This document shows, piece after piece, positions 16,024-24,593 of a stretch of DNA of 55,283 nt (positions within the stretch are counted from its first letter, which is position 1; the number at the start of each line of letters is the position of its first letter). The translations under genes were made by a program, and so were the position numbers. The notes below the pieces were generated by a model. It was not told the origin of the DNA. It made no database searches and saw only the letters and a program-made list of their open reading frames with translations. Origin of the DNA: Clostridiales bacterium (GTDB lineage Bacteria > Bacillota > Clostridia > Christensenellales > Borkfalkiaceae); assembly GCA_015055505.1 (NCBI GenBank), contig SVIB01000011.1, forward strand, positions 1 to 55,283. The letters are read 5' to 3'.

Positions 16024-17655
16024 ATGGGTTTACTTAATTTACTTATAAGCATTCCTTCAATAGGAAACTTCGGTGGCGTTACCGTTAAACACGAATGGAT
16101 TGTAAATATAATCAAATGGATTATAGATTTTGCCGGCGACGTTGGTCTTGGTATAATTTTATTTACTCTCATTTTAAAACTTATTACTCTTCCACTTGAT
16201 ATCTATTCAAGAGCGTCAATGAAGAAAAATGAGTTAAAAATGAAGTTGATGAAAGACGACCTTGAAAAACTTCAAAAGCAATATAGGAATAACAGTCAAC
16301 TTTATCAGCAAAAAATGATGGCTCTTTATAAGAAAAACGGCTATTCTCCTATGTCTGCTTGTTTGCCGACGATAGTAACGCTCATATTTTTTATAGTTGT
16401 TATCAGCGCGTTTAACTCATATTCCCGTTTTGCCGACAAAGAAGTTTTCAACAAAATGGGCGAGGCTTACGACCAAAGCCTTTACGAGTTCGTCGACGAC
16501 GGTATTTTAGTTGAAAATAAAGCAAATAAACAGTTTGATGTCGTAATTTATCAAGTTTTAGAAAATTTTGACGAAAATAAAAACTATTCGGCTTATTTTA
16601 CTTATAACAAAACTCAAAGCGGAACGTTAGAAAGCCAGTATTCATTTAATTTCGATACTTTCGTTAGTGATAATAGATTAGTAACCGATTATCCTAACCT
16701 TGCTAATTATATAAAAGACGGTGGCTTAAACGAACAAAACGCTGACCTTACGAAAATTATTCAAGAAGACGCGTCTGATTATATCGTAAGAAAATTAAGC
16801 GCGGAAAATATTTCTGCTCTTAAAGCAAGCGGAGTTATTAAAGAAGAAAAAAGCGGAAAATACAGTATTTCAAACGCGAAAGTTTTAGCGACAGGCGAAT
16901 ACGGAGTAAAAGATTATTTCGTAGGCGAGAAGTATTCTATTAAATACGATAAAATTTTAGAAGAAAGTAGTGAAATACTCGCTATTTTTGAAACCGAAGG
17001 CAAAAAACTTTTAGGCGAAACTGCAATAAAGACGATTTGTAACGATTATATCGAGAAAAAAATAAGACCGATAACGAGAGAGTCTGCAAAAATTGCTTAC
17101 GAAGAAAATGCAAACAAATCGGTAATTTTCCCGTGGGTTAAAAACCTTTGGGTTGTAGACAGCCCGACGAAATCGGCGCTTCCTTCTATTGAAGAATTAA
17201 AAACTTCGATAGGCGTTGAAAACTTAGGAAATTTACAAGACCCTGAAGTTTATAAGGAACTTACTTATAATTTAGGTGAATATAAAAACAAAGGTTTTGG
17301 AAAAGGAAACGGCTTATTTATTTTAGTTGCTCTTTCTATTTTAACTATGCTTGGGTCAACTATTATAAATAACAAGGCTCAAAAAACCCAAATGCAATTA
17401 TCTACGGTTGACGGTGAGAATTCTCAAGCCGCAATGACTCAAAAGATGATGACTTGGATGATGCCTATTATGTTCGGCGTATTCGCATTTATTTATTCTG
17501 CGGCATTTTCAATATATATGATAACGAGTACTCTTTTATCAACGGGATTTACCCTTTTAATCAATTTCTGCGTTGAAAGAGCGTTCAAAAATAAAATTGC
17601 CAAAATTGAAGAACAAAAGCAAAACCAAAGAAAATACGGAAAAAGAAGAGATTAA
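16024..17655 (+). CDS. yidC: YidC/Oxa1-family membrane insertase with a large extracytoplasmic insertion
   Basis: This 543-residue membrane protein insertase has conserved hydrophobic segments at about 32-57 (GIILFTLILKLITLPLD, with Lys at the groove position usually held by Arg), 105-128 (LPTIVTLIFFIVVISAF), 429-447 and two more between 476 and 516. The cytoplasmic hairpin KLQKQYRNNSQLYQQKMMALYKKNG between the first two is typical. Between segments 2 and 3 there is an insertion of about 295 residues (130-425), charged and apparently folded, where Bacillota homologues have a short loop. No lipobox is present, unlike Bacillus SpoIIIJ. AAGGAG lies 5 nt before the ATG. It follows yidD and precedes khpB in the standard order. 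Confidence 0.93.
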   Translation: MGLLNLLISIPSIGNFGGVTVKHEWIVNIIKWIIDFAGDVGLGIILFTLILKLITLPLDIYSRASMKKNELKMKLMKDDLEKLQKQYRNNSQLYQQKMMALYKKNGYSPMSACLPTIVTLIFFIVVISAFNSYSRFADKEVFNKMGEAYDQSLYEFVDDGILVENKANKQFDVVIYQVLENFDENKNYSAYFTYNKTQSGTLESQYSFNFDTFVSDNRLVTDYPNLANYIKDGGLNEQNADLTKIIQEDASDYIVRKLSAENISALKASGVIKEEKSGKYSISNAKVLATGEYGVKDYFVGEKYSIKYDKILEESSEILAIFETEGKKLLGETAIKTICNDYIEKKIRPITRESAKIAYEENANKSVIFPWVKNLWVVDSPTKSALPSIEELKTSIGVENLGNLQDPEVYKELTYNLGEYKNKGFGKGNGLFILVALSILTMLGSTIINNKAQKTQMQLSTVDGENSQAAMTQKMMTWMMPIMFGVFAFIYSAAFSIYMITSTLLSTGFTLLINFCVERAFKNKIAKIEEQKQNQRKYGKRRD

Positions 17656-17667
17656 AAGGAGAAAAAG

Positions 17668-18456
17668 ATGGCAGAATTTTTAGGAAAGACGGTTGAAGAA
17701 GCAATCGAAACCGGTCTTAAAACACTCGGCATAGATAAAGAAAACGCCGAGATTACCGTTATTGAAGAACCTTCAAAAGGCTTTTTAGGATTTGGTTCAA
17801 AGCCCGCAAAGGTTGAAGTTAGTGAGAAAAAGAGCGACGGACAAAGAGCAACTGCTTTTTTAAACGGTCTTTTAGACCTTATGAACGTAAATGCAAAATG
17901 CAATTTAGGTGAAGAGGGAGAAAAGGTTATTATTGATATTATAACCGATACTTCGTCGTCAGTAATTGGCTATAGAGGCGAAGTTTTAGACGCTTTACAA
18001 TGTCTTGCAGGCGCAGTTGCAAACACGGGCAGAGACGACTATAGAAGAGTCGTAGTTGACTGTGAAGGTTATAGAGAAAAGAGAGAGGAAACTTTAAAAT
18101 CGCTTGCTGAAAAACTCGCCGCAAAAGCAGTTAGAACGGGAAGAAAAGTAACCTTAGAACCTATGAATCCTTACGAAAGAAGAATTCTTCACTCTACGTT
18201 ATCAAACAGCACTGAAGTTAAAACTCAGTCAGAGGGCAAAGAGCCAAACAGATACGTAGCAATTATCCCCAACAACTTAAAGCCATACGACAAAAAGTAT
18301 GACGATAGAAGAGGCGGAAAAGGTGGATATAATAAGGATAGAAAAGATTATGGAAGAGGAGAAAGAAGAGAGCGTACTTCTGCTCCCCGTCAGCCAAGAC
18401 CAAAGACGAGTGGATTTGGAACGTTTTTAGGGAATAGTCTTAAGGACGGCGAATAA
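17668..18456 (+). CDS. khpB: RNA-binding protein KhpB (Jag)
   Basis: This 262-residue protein has three domains of KhpB/Jag. The N-terminal Jag domain (1-52: GKTVEEAIETGLKTLGI, EEPSKGFLGFGSKPAKVEV) comes first. A KH domain follows (about 75-150) with IGYRGEVLDALQCL in place of the usual GKRG loop. The R3H domain (about 150-205) has NPYERRILHSTL and EPNRYVAIIP. A Lys/Arg/Gly-rich tail with RRGGKGGYNKDRKDYGRGERR follows and is unstructured and probably RNA-binding. With KhpA it binds many RNAs and influences cell envelope growth in Bacillota. Starts 12 nt after yidC with an AAAAGGAG SD. mnmE (trmE), the usual next gene, is replaced by a repeat array. Confidence 0.94.
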   Translation: MAEFLGKTVEEAIETGLKTLGIDKENAEITVIEEPSKGFLGFGSKPAKVEVSEKKSDGQRATAFLNGLLDLMNVNAKCNLGEEGEKVIIDIITDTSSSVIGYRGEVLDALQCLAGAVANTGRDDYRRVVVDCEGYREKREETLKSLAEKLAAKAVRTGRKVTLEPMNPYERRILHSTLSNSTEVKTQSEGKEPNRYVAIIPNNLKPYDKKYDDRRGGKGGYNKDRKDYGRGERRERTSAPRQPRPKTSGFGTFLGNSLKDGE

Positions 18457-18586
18457 TTTTTAAAGGCTTATAAACTTCGGTATGCGTCGTTACTGCCTTA
18501 GGTTTTCGACCACAATGACCACAGAGGTCTATTGTGTCCGCCAACCTAAGTCGAGCCTCGCCTACCTTGTTTCTAAGCCTTTAAAA
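18457..18586 (+). repeat. Structured element with inverted ends, family shared with 41641
   Basis: The ends TTTTTAAAGGCTTA (18457-18470) and TAAGCCTTTAAAA (18574-18586) are inverted copies of each other. Inside is a nested palindrome: CCTTAGGTT (18496-18504) pairs with AACCTAAG (18543-18550), and within it CACAATGACC (18511-18520) pairs with GGTCTATTGTG (18526-18536). The left end TTTAAAGGCTTAT..ACTTCG also begins the element at 41641. It starts right behind the khpB stop codon and carries no reading frame with an SD. Confidence 0.75.
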
Positions 18587-19020
18587 CTGTGCTTGAACAA
18601 GGTGGCGGTAGCAATATTTGGGTGGAGCGTCACGCTCCTGACCGACAAGGTCTACCAAGTCTTTTCGGGCTCACGAGCCTTGGTAAACTCGCATCTAATC
18701 CTTTAAACGGTACTCAAACAAGGTGGTGTATGGATGCAACTTCAAGTTGCTGGCCGACAAGGTCTACCAAGTCTTTTCGGGCTCACGAGCCTTGGTAAAC
18801 TCGCATCTAAGCCTTTAAACGGTACTCGAACAAGGTGGTGTATGGATGCAACGGCGTCGCAACACGATTTTTTGTCAACCGTTTGCCTTATAGTCAAACG
18901 GAAAGACTTTACAATCGGTTGCTCCTTTTCAAACAAAATCTTTTATTGTATAAAATCTTTTGTTTGAGTTTTTTCGTTTCCTAAACAAGGTGGCGTATGG
19001 ATGCAACTTCAAGTTGCAAG
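18587..19020 (+). repeat. Tandem and dispersed repeat array with hairpin modules
   Basis: Two copies of a 112-bp unit lie at 18642-18753 and 18754-18865 and differ at only two positions over about 95 bp. The unit holds CCGACAAGGTCTACCAAG, a hairpin GGCTC/GAGCC within ACCAA/TTGGT, CTAA(T/G)CCTTTAAAC and AACAAGGTGGTG. The AACAAGGTGGYG motif occurs four times (18596, 18717, 18829, 18984). Each copy is followed by a short palindrome of differing sequence: GGAGCGT/ACGCTCC, GCAACTT/AAGTTGC, a degenerate one, and GCAACTT/AAGTTGC again. Between the last two copies (18866-18983) is an unrelated AT-rich insert with its own inverted pieces (CCGTTTG and CAAACGG; AAACAAAATCTTTTA and AAAATCTTTTGTTT). Frames open across the array are products of the repeats. 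Confidence 0.85.
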
Positions 19021-19070
19021 TATGCAAAGAAACAAAAGGATATAGTTATAATAAGTATAAAGAAAGACTA

Positions 19071-19115
19071 AAAAGTCTGCGGATAGGTCGATTATCGACA
19101 TATCCGCAGACTTTT
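19071..19115. terminator. Long bidirectional hairpin terminator
   Basis: A near-perfect 22-bp stem (AAAAGTCTGCGGATA..GTCGAT, one mismatch) has a 1-nt centre and T-rich ends on both strands. It separates the plus-strand khpB operon and repeat array from the minus-strand genes that end at 19138. Confidence 0.85.
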
Positions 19116-19137
19116 CTTTATTTAAAAATTTATCTTT

Positions 19138-19431
19138 TTACAGTAACGGAGCAAATATTCTAACTATTCCTCTAAGAAGTTTTTGAAAAATATTTACTTT
19201 GATTTTTTCTTCCTCTATTAGATTGCTCTCATTTATAGTCGAAAGAATATCCTCTTTTATTTTAGGCAAACAGTCGGTATTATACATCCAAACTCCGTTT
19301 TCAAAGTGGTGGACAAGACTTCGGTAATCTAAATTTATAGTTCCTATCATTGCCGTTTCGTCGTCTACAAGATAACATTTTGCATGGACAAAACCTTTTT
19401 CGTATTCGTAAATTTTTACTCCTGCTTTCAT
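19138..19431 (-). pseudogene. 5'-truncated cardiolipin synthase (PLD family) remnant
   Basis: These 97 codons match only the C-terminal end of cardiolipin synthase: AGVKIYEYEKGFVHAKCYLVDDETAMIGTINLD..R contains the second HKD phospholipase-D motif (His, Lys and Asp in HAKCYLVDD). The hydrophobic tail follows. Full-length Cls is about 480-510 residues and has two HKD motifs plus N-terminal membrane helices, all missing here. The remnant begins at an internal Met-Lys-Ala-Gly that overlaps the end of the Mrr-like gene (19428-19431), so an open frame with a start remains by chance. A single HKD half is not expected to be active alone. It probably marks a deletion or recombination breakpoint. Confidence 0.8.
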
Positions 19432-19943
19432 AAGTCTTTAATAAAAGGTTTTCGTTGTCTTTTTTCTTTGCGCCTTGCTTTTTCTATTAAAGATTTTAGG
19501 TCGTTTCGGTTTAAAAGTTCAACTCCGTTTGCTTTTGCAAGTTCTTTTGCCGAGCGAGTAAAACTCGAATTTGTAAGTACGCAAACCTTATCTAATTTAT
19601 AATACTTTTTGCCTGCTACCGCCTCTTGTACGGCGGAATTTCCCACCTTTCCGTTATAGCGTTTTAGTTGAATTCCAATCTTTCTAAAATGCCTTTTTAC
19701 TATTAAATCAATACCTTGGTCACCGCTTTTTTTAGTCTTTTCCACGGTATATCCTAAAAGTTCGTAAACGTATTTTATAAAATTTTCAAATTCGTCGCCT
19801 TTTAGTTTGTCAATTCTTTTAAGCGACCACTTATAAACCGAAAATATCCAGTTGATAAAAAAGACTGTTGCGGTAATACCAATAAAAATTAAAATCACGG
19901 GAATAAAGTCTTTTATGAAGTTTGAAAGTAAGTTATTTATCAT
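19428..19943 (-). CDS. Membrane-anchored Mrr-like restriction endonuclease-fold protein
   Basis: This 171-residue protein has an N-terminal membrane helix (about 13-34) followed by an Mrr_cat-type nuclease domain (about 48-155). The helix GDEFENFIKYVYELLGY, the strand GDQGIDLIV (Asp79) and IQLKRY (Gln92, Lys94) give the D-QxK variant of the PD-(D/E)xK site; the later CVLTNSSFTRSAKELA and GVELLNRNDL segments are typical of the family. Such proteins cleave DNA, some in a methylation-dependent manner, but many small membrane-anchored versions have no known role. Its 3' end overlaps the cls remnant, so the last few residues may derive from the recombination. A CGACTTATAG-type motif lies between it and the upstream gene; GCGGGG 5 nt before the ATG may serve as SD. 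Confidence 0.78.
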   Translation of the reverse strand: MINNLLSNFIKDFIPVILIFIGITATVFFINWIFSVYKWSLKRIDKLKGDEFENFIKYVYELLGYTVEKTKKSGDQGIDLIVKRHFRKIGIQLKRYNGKVGNSAVQEAVAGKKYYKLDKVCVLTNSSFTRSAKELAKANGVELLNRNDLKSLIEKARRKEKRQRKPFIKDL

Positions 19944-19944
19944 A

Positions 19945-19970
19945 AAAACCCCGCTATAAGTTGATTATTC
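19945..19970 (-). repeat. Dispersed CGACTTATAG-type motif (one mismatch)
   Basis: On the minus strand: GAATAATCAACTTATAG then CGGGGTTTTTA, ending at the start codon of the Mrr-like gene. Core CAACTTATAG occupies 19954-19963. Confidence 0.7.
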
Positions 19971-21389
19971 GATATTTTTGCGTTTAAAATAATAGAAATC
20001 TTCGTCTTCTTTGAAAAGTGTAAGACCGCTATACGTTATCATTTTAAAAGATGGAATATTTTGTTTAAAGCATTTTCCCGTAATACGGGCGTTTAAAACT
20101 TTTTCAGCCCACTCTAAGGTCATTTGATATGCCTTTTGTCCTAATTTTTTGCCCCACGCCTTTTTCAAAAGTCTGCAACCCATTTCAGCGTTGCGGTTGT
20201 AGGTAAAGTTATAGACGATAGTTTCTCCCAAAAGTTCTCCTCCGATTGTTTCACGAATAGCAAAATTTATCGAATAACCTATCGAATTGTCGTGCTTTTG
20301 AACGTCGAAAAACGTATCTTCATTTACGTCACTCGGTAAAAACACGTCAGTTTTGTAGTCGTAGCCCCAAAGTTTGTTTACTTCGTCGTCAACGCAAAGG
20401 GCAAAATAATTTTGCTTATCCTCTTCGGTTATTTGGTCAAGCACGATTCCGTCCCCAATTAGCGTAGGATGTTTTTTAATAGAATATAGCGGAGAATTGA
20501 CCTTTACAAGATTTTTATTTAGTAAAAATACAGGTTTGTATTGTAATTTAGAAGTTCTAAGCCCTAAATCGCCCGAATCGTCCTCACGGTTTACAAATTT
20601 CAAATTTTCGCCTGAATTTTCATAGACGAAATTTACGAAACGGTTAAAAAGAGTTGGGTATGCTCCTTGATATTTTCTAAGCGCCTTTTCAATATGAATA
20701 ATTAAGGTATCGCCGACAATTTCTCCAATTGAAAAGCCTATAATTTTTCCGTTTATCTCTAATTTACCGCCGTAAAGACCGAACTGTTCAAAAATTTCCA
20801 ACATCATTTCAGTGGACGTAAGTTCGCTTTCTTCGATATAAAATCTTTGGGTATGCTCCTCTTTGTATTCTAACAAAAACTCTTTAATCTTAGGTAAATC
20901 GTCTTCCGTAATAGCCGAAAATTCGGGTAAACCGTAGTGTTTTATAAATTTATTGATGTGATTTCTTTGACCTGCAAATTTTCCACCGCTAAAGGTACGC
21001 ATTTCTTCAAAGTCGTAAATATAGTCGCTCCAACGCCTTTCATAACCGCCCATAACGGCAGAAAGTTTTGGATTTTCCTTTATTTTTTCAAATAAAATAT
21101 CGTTTACGCCGTAAAAGGTCAAGGCAAGGTCGTTTTGCTCTACGTACTCAATAAGTTGGTCTATAGCACCGTTTTCGTCTTTTCCGTAAGGAAAACTGAA
21201 TACCGTTTCGTCACCGTAATCGCGCTTTGAAATAAAGGTTTCGTTAATAACTGCAAATTGGAGATTAGAGCCTTTGTTCCACATTAAAAAAGAGCCGACT
21301 GACACGTCGCTACAGCGCAGAGGGCTTTTTTTGATATAACCCGTATATTTTTTTAGGGTATCTTTTGTAAAATCTTCAAAAATAAGCAT
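19965..21389 (-). CDS. DUF2156-like plus GNAT acetyltransferase fusion
   Basis: This 474-residue protein has two parts. Residues 1-290 resemble the DUF2156 / phosphatidylglycerol-lysyltransferase-C-type fold, itself two GNAT-like halves: KYTGYIKKSPLRCSDVS, FSFPYGKDENG, RRWSDYIYDFEEM, FAGQRNHINKF, IGFSIGEIVGDTLIIHIEKALRKYQGAYPTLF and FVNREDDSGDLGLRTSK. Residues about 310-474 look like a separate N-acetyltransferase domain (GDGIVLDQITEEDKQNYF, AEMGCRLLKKAWGKKLG). DUF2156 proteins transfer acyl or aminoacyl groups, but the substrate here is unknown. No membrane segment is visible. Only 4 nt separate it from parB upstream, so they are probably co-transcribed. Confidence 0.8.
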   Translation of the reverse strand: MLIFEDFTKDTLKKYTGYIKKSPLRCSDVSVGSFLMWNKGSNLQFAVINETFISKRDYGDETVFSFPYGKDENGAIDQLIEYVEQNDLALTFYGVNDILFEKIKENPKLSAVMGGYERRWSDYIYDFEEMRTFSGGKFAGQRNHINKFIKHYGLPEFSAITEDDLPKIKEFLLEYKEEHTQRFYIEESELTSTEMMLEIFEQFGLYGGKLEINGKIIGFSIGEIVGDTLIIHIEKALRKYQGAYPTLFNRFVNFVYENSGENLKFVNREDDSGDLGLRTSKLQYKPVFLLNKNLVKVNSPLYSIKKHPTLIGDGIVLDQITEEDKQNYFALCVDDEVNKLWGYDYKTDVFLPSDVNEDTFFDVQKHDNSIGYSINFAIRETIGGELLGETIVYNFTYNRNAEMGCRLLKKAWGKKLGQKAYQMTLEWAEKVLNARITGKCFKQNIPSFKMITYSGLTLFKEDEDFYYFKRKNIE

Positions 21390-21393
21390 AAAA

Positions 21394-22290
21394 TTATTTC
21401 TTTTCTAATAATTCAACTATTTCAAATAATCGGTCTAAATCGTCTTTAGTATAATAATCTATATAAAAACGGCCTTTACTGTCGTTGCCGATAGCCGAAA
21501 CTTTAGTGCCGAAAACTCTTTGCATACGGCTTATAAGGTCACGAAGTTCTAAGGAAACGTTAGTTTTTTGCGGAGTTTTTTTCTTAGGTGGCGCTAAGTA
21601 TTCGCGCACCTTTTTTTCAACTTCTCTAACGCTATAACCCTCTTTAATCGACTTATAGGCTAAGATTTTTTGCATAGGCTTTGGTAAAGTTATAAGCGCT
21701 CTCGCATGGCCTTGAGATAATTTGTTTTGAGAAACGAGTTCAATTACCTCGGCGTTTAAAGTTAAAAGGCGAAGAGTGTTAGCAATAGACGAACGGCTTT
21801 TTCCAAGTCTTTCGGCAAGTTCTTCTTGAGTAAGAGAAAAATCGTCCATAAGTTTTTTCATGGCGTTTGCCGCCTCGATAGGGTTTAAATCTTCTCTTTG
21901 CAAGTTTTCGATAATTGAAACTTCTTTTACTTGTCTATCCGTATAATTTTTGATAATTACGGGGATAGTTTTAAGTTCGGCTTTTATAGAGGCGCGGTAT
22001 CTTCTTTCGCCTGCAATAATCATATAGCCCTTATCCGTTTTGTTTACGACGATAGGTTGAATAATACCGTGTTTTTTTATTGACGCCGAGAGGTCGTTTA
22101 AAGCCTCTTCGTCGAAAATTTTACGGGGCTGATTAGGGTTTGGATAAACTAAATCAACGTCAATTTCGGTAACGCCAAGCGCATTATTCACTTCTACTTC
22201 GTCTTCGACTTCATAGTTCTCAAAAAAACTAAACTGTCTTTGGCTATTTTCAAAAATTCCCGAAAAATCGGGATGTTTTCCCTTTCGCAT
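21394..22290 (-). CDS. parB: ParB/Spo0J-family chromosome partition protein
   Basis: This 298-residue protein binds parS and spreads as a CTP-dependent clamp to organise the origin. It has an N-terminal variable region (1-40) and the ParB nuclease-like CTP-binding domain, with VYPNPNQPRKIFDEEAL, ELKTIPVIIKNYTD and the arginine patch GERRYRA. A helix-turn-helix follows (LTQEELAERLGKSRSSIANTLRLL), then GHARALITL and a C-terminal dimerisation domain. GAGGT lies 8 nt before the ATG. parA (soj) is not adjacent, unlike in most genomes, but a parS-like 16-mer lies 2.3 kb away (24594) and the origin 8 kb away, so a Spo0J role fits better than Noc. Confidence 0.92.
   Translation of the reverse strand: MRKGKHPDFSGIFENSQRQFSFFENYEVEDEVEVNNALGVTEIDVDLVYPNPNQPRKIFDEEALNDLSASIKKHGIIQPIVVNKTDKGYMIIAGERRYRASIKAELKTIPVIIKNYTDRQVKEVSIIENLQREDLNPIEAANAMKKLMDDFSLTQEELAERLGKSRSSIANTLRLLTLNAEVIELVSQNKLSQGHARALITLPKPMQKILAYKSIKEGYSVREVEKKVREYLAPPKKKTPQKTNVSLELRDLISRMQRVFGTKVSAIGNDSKGRFYIDYYTKDDLDRLFEIVELLEKK
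21649..21658 (+). repeat. CGACTTATAG exact core inside parB
   Basis: An exact 10-mer with AAT before it and GGC after it, inside parB, encoding part of LAYKSIKEG on the other strand. It shows that the 10-mer is not restricted to intergenic sites. Confidence 0.6.
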
Positions 22291-22322
22291 TAGCAGTACC
22301 TCAATTTACTTAAATATAGGTT

Positions 22323-22346
22323 AGCCGACGGATTTTTCCGTCGGCT
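22323..22346 (-). terminator. Hairpin between ftsH and parB
   Basis: A 10-bp stem AGCCGACGGA / TCCGTCGGCT with a TTTT loop begins 7 nt after the ftsH stop codon. The following T content is weak (AACCTATATTT), so partial read-through into parB is plausible. Confidence 0.6.
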
Positions 22347-22352
22347 TTAAGA

Positions 22353-24365
22353 TTAGTTATCAGTATTTTCGTCCTTTTTTTCTTCAGGCTCTACGGGTTT
22401 TTCTTCGGCTTTAACCTCTTCGGGTTTTACCTCTTCCTTTTTAATGGCGGTTTCCACTCTCTTAAAGGGATTTGCATCTCTTTCAGCGTCTTTGCTTTCC
22501 ATAATTTCCATAATGGTTTTAGCGTCTTTGCCTTCCATAAGCATATCCACTTCGTCTTGATAGATAGTTTCTCTTTCAATCAAAAGTCTTGCCATATTGT
22601 CGAGAAGTTTTTTGTTCTCGGTTAAAAGTTCGGTAGCCTTTTTGTAAGCGTTTTTAATGATATTTTCAATTTCTTTGTCGATAAGCGACGCAGTTGCCTC
22701 ACTGTAAACCGACTTAGTTTGCATATCTCTGCCGATAAATACTTGGTCGCCGTTACCGTAGTTTACAGGTCCTAAAACCTCACTCATACCCCATTCGGTA
22801 ACCATCTTTCTTGCTCTTTCGGTAACTACGCTAATATCGTTAGACGCGCCTGCCGAAATATCTTTAATGATAATTTCTTCGGCAACTCTACCGCCAAGAG
22901 TCATTACTATATCGTCTAAAAGTTTGCTCTTTTCAATGTGATTATCGTCGCTATCCGGTCTTGTCATAGTATAACCTGCCGCCATTCCGCGTGGGATAAT
23001 CGAAACTTCGTGTACGGGATCACAATGGGGAAGAAGTCTTGCAAGTATTGCGTGACCTGCCTCGTGATAAGCCGTAATTCTCTTGTCGGTTTCTGTAACG
23101 AGCCTTGATTTTTTTTGCGGTCCTATAATTACTTTATTGATAGCCTCGTAAAGGTCTACGTTAGTAATTGCCTTTTGATTTTTTCTCGCAGCGAGAATTG
23201 CAGCCTCGTTTAAAAGGTTAGCGATATCCGCGCCCGAGAAACCTGCGGTCATTCTTGCTAAGGTCTTGAAATTTACGTCGGGAGCAAGCGGTTTGTTTCT
23301 TGCGTGGACTTTTAAAATAGCCTCTCTGCCTCTAACGTCGGGCATATTTACGTAAATTTGACGGTCAAATCTACCCGGACGCATAAGAGCGGGGTCTAAT
23401 ATGTCGGCTCTGTTGGTTGCCGCAATAATTATGATTCCTTCGTTAGCCTCGAAACCGTCCATTTGTACGAGGAGTTGGTTTAAAGTTTGTTCTCTTTCGT
23501 CGTTACCACCGCCAAGACCTGCGCCTCTGTGTCTACCTACTGCGTCAATTTCGTCGATAAATACGATACAAGGCATACTCTTTTTAGCCATATTGAATAA
23601 ATCTCTAACACGGCTTGCGCCTACGCCGACGAACATTTCAACGAAATCCGAACCTGAAATAGAGAAGAACGGAACGTTCGCCTCGCCTGCAACTGCTTTT
23701 GCAAAGAGAGTTTTACCCGTTCCCGGAGGGCCTACTAAAAGTACACCCTTAGGAATTTTTGCGCCAAGTCCTGAGAATTTTTTAGGATTTTTAAGGAATT
23801 CTACGACTTCTTGTAATTCTTCTTTCTCTTCTTCAGCGCCTGCAACGTCGTTAAAGCGGACTTTGATATTTTGGTTTACTCTTGCTTTAGTTTTACCAAA
23901 GTCAAGCGCACCCTTTCCGCCACCGCCTGTTTGACGCATTATTATAAATAAAGTAGCAACGCCAAGTCCTACTAAAAGTAACGGCATTAATATGCTTGAG
24001 AAAAACGAGCCTGCGTTAGGGTCTGCAAGGTCTAACTGTACGCCGTTATTTTTCAAAAGTTCAATTTCTTTTGCAAAAGTATCGTACGGATATAAACTCG
24101 ATTCGTACCTTGCCATATATTTACCGCTTGGAAGAGCCTCGTAACCTGTTATAGAATATACGTTTATAGAGATTTTTTTAATAACGGCTTTATTTTCGTT
24201 GTAAGTTATTCCGTCATCCGTATAAACAATACCCGCTTTTTCAAAAAACTCGTGAGTTTCTACGTCCTTTACGGGTGAGAGCATTGGCAAAATTAGAAAT
24301 GCAAATGCAAGTAAAGCAACGATAACAATAGCAATTATTATCATTGATTTTGATGATTTTTTCAT
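22353..24365 (-). CDS. ftsH: ATP-dependent zinc metalloprotease FtsH
   Basis: This protein of about 670 residues is a membrane-anchored AAA+ protease that degrades misfolded and regulatory membrane and cytosolic proteins. It has two membrane helices (about 8-29 and 125-143) flanking a small external domain, Walker A GPPGTGKT (212-219), Walker [10 protein letters not shown] (about 267-275) and the second region of homology [20 protein letters not shown]. The zinc site is HEAGH (434-438), with the later Asp ligand region downstream. The C-terminal tail is Glu/Lys/Pro-rich. I take the ATG at 24365, which has AGGAGGT 5 nt upstream, rather than an in-frame start 30 nt earlier. It precedes parB on the same strand. 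Confidence 0.97.
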   Translation of the reverse strand: MKKSSKSMIIIAIVIVALLAFAFLILPMLSPVKDVETHEFFEKAGIVYTDDGITYNENKAVIKKISINVYSITGYEALPSGKYMARYESSLYPYDTFAKEIELLKNNGVQLDLADPNAGSFFSSILMPLLLVGLGVATLFIIMRQTGGGGKGALDFGKTKARVNQNIKVRFNDVAGAEEEKEELQEVVEFLKNPKKFSGLGAKIPKGVLLVGPPGTGKTLFAKAVAGEANVPFFSISGSDFVEMFVGVGASRVRDLFNMAKKSMPCIVFIDEIDAVGRHRGAGLGGGNDEREQTLNQLLVQMDGFEANEGIIIIAATNRADILDPALMRPGRFDRQIYVNMPDVRGREAILKVHARNKPLAPDVNFKTLARMTAGFSGADIANLLNEAAILAARKNQKAITNVDLYEAINKVIIGPQKKSRLVTETDKRITAYHEAGHAILARLLPHCDPVHEVSIIPRGMAAGYTMTRPDSDDNHIEKSKLLDDIVMTLGGRVAEEIIIKDISAGASNDISVVTERARKMVTEWGMSEVLGPVNYGNGDQVFIGRDMQTKSVYSEATASLIDKEIENIIKNAYKKATELLTENKKLLDNMARLLIERETIYQDEVDMLMEGKDAKTIMEIMESKDAERDANPFKRVETAIKKEEVKPEEVKAEEKPVEPEEKKDENTDN

Positions 24366-24593
24366 TATACCTCCTGTCATAGCGCCAATAGGCAATTATC
24401 TTTGGTTTTTTACTCCCTATTTATTGTACGCTTTTTGTCGAAAAATTATTTATGTTATCAAAATTTACTATATCATTATATAACTGTAAATTATTTTATC
24501 ATAACGCCGAATAAATTTCAATTATTTTATAATCAATTACCTTTTTTTACCTATTTTTCACTTAGAGTACTTAATAATCTATATATTGTGGTT

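Noticed and set aside
18482..18967. Several short frames across the repeat array as genes
   Set aside because: They consist of translated repeats, lack SDs and share no domain.
18596..19020. CRISPR array
   Set aside because: Repeats are 112 bp in tandem or irregularly spaced, without uniform spacers, and no cas gene is present.
18457..19020. Integron attC cassette array
   Set aside because: No integrase, no GTTRRRY-type core sites in the right places and no cassette ORFs.
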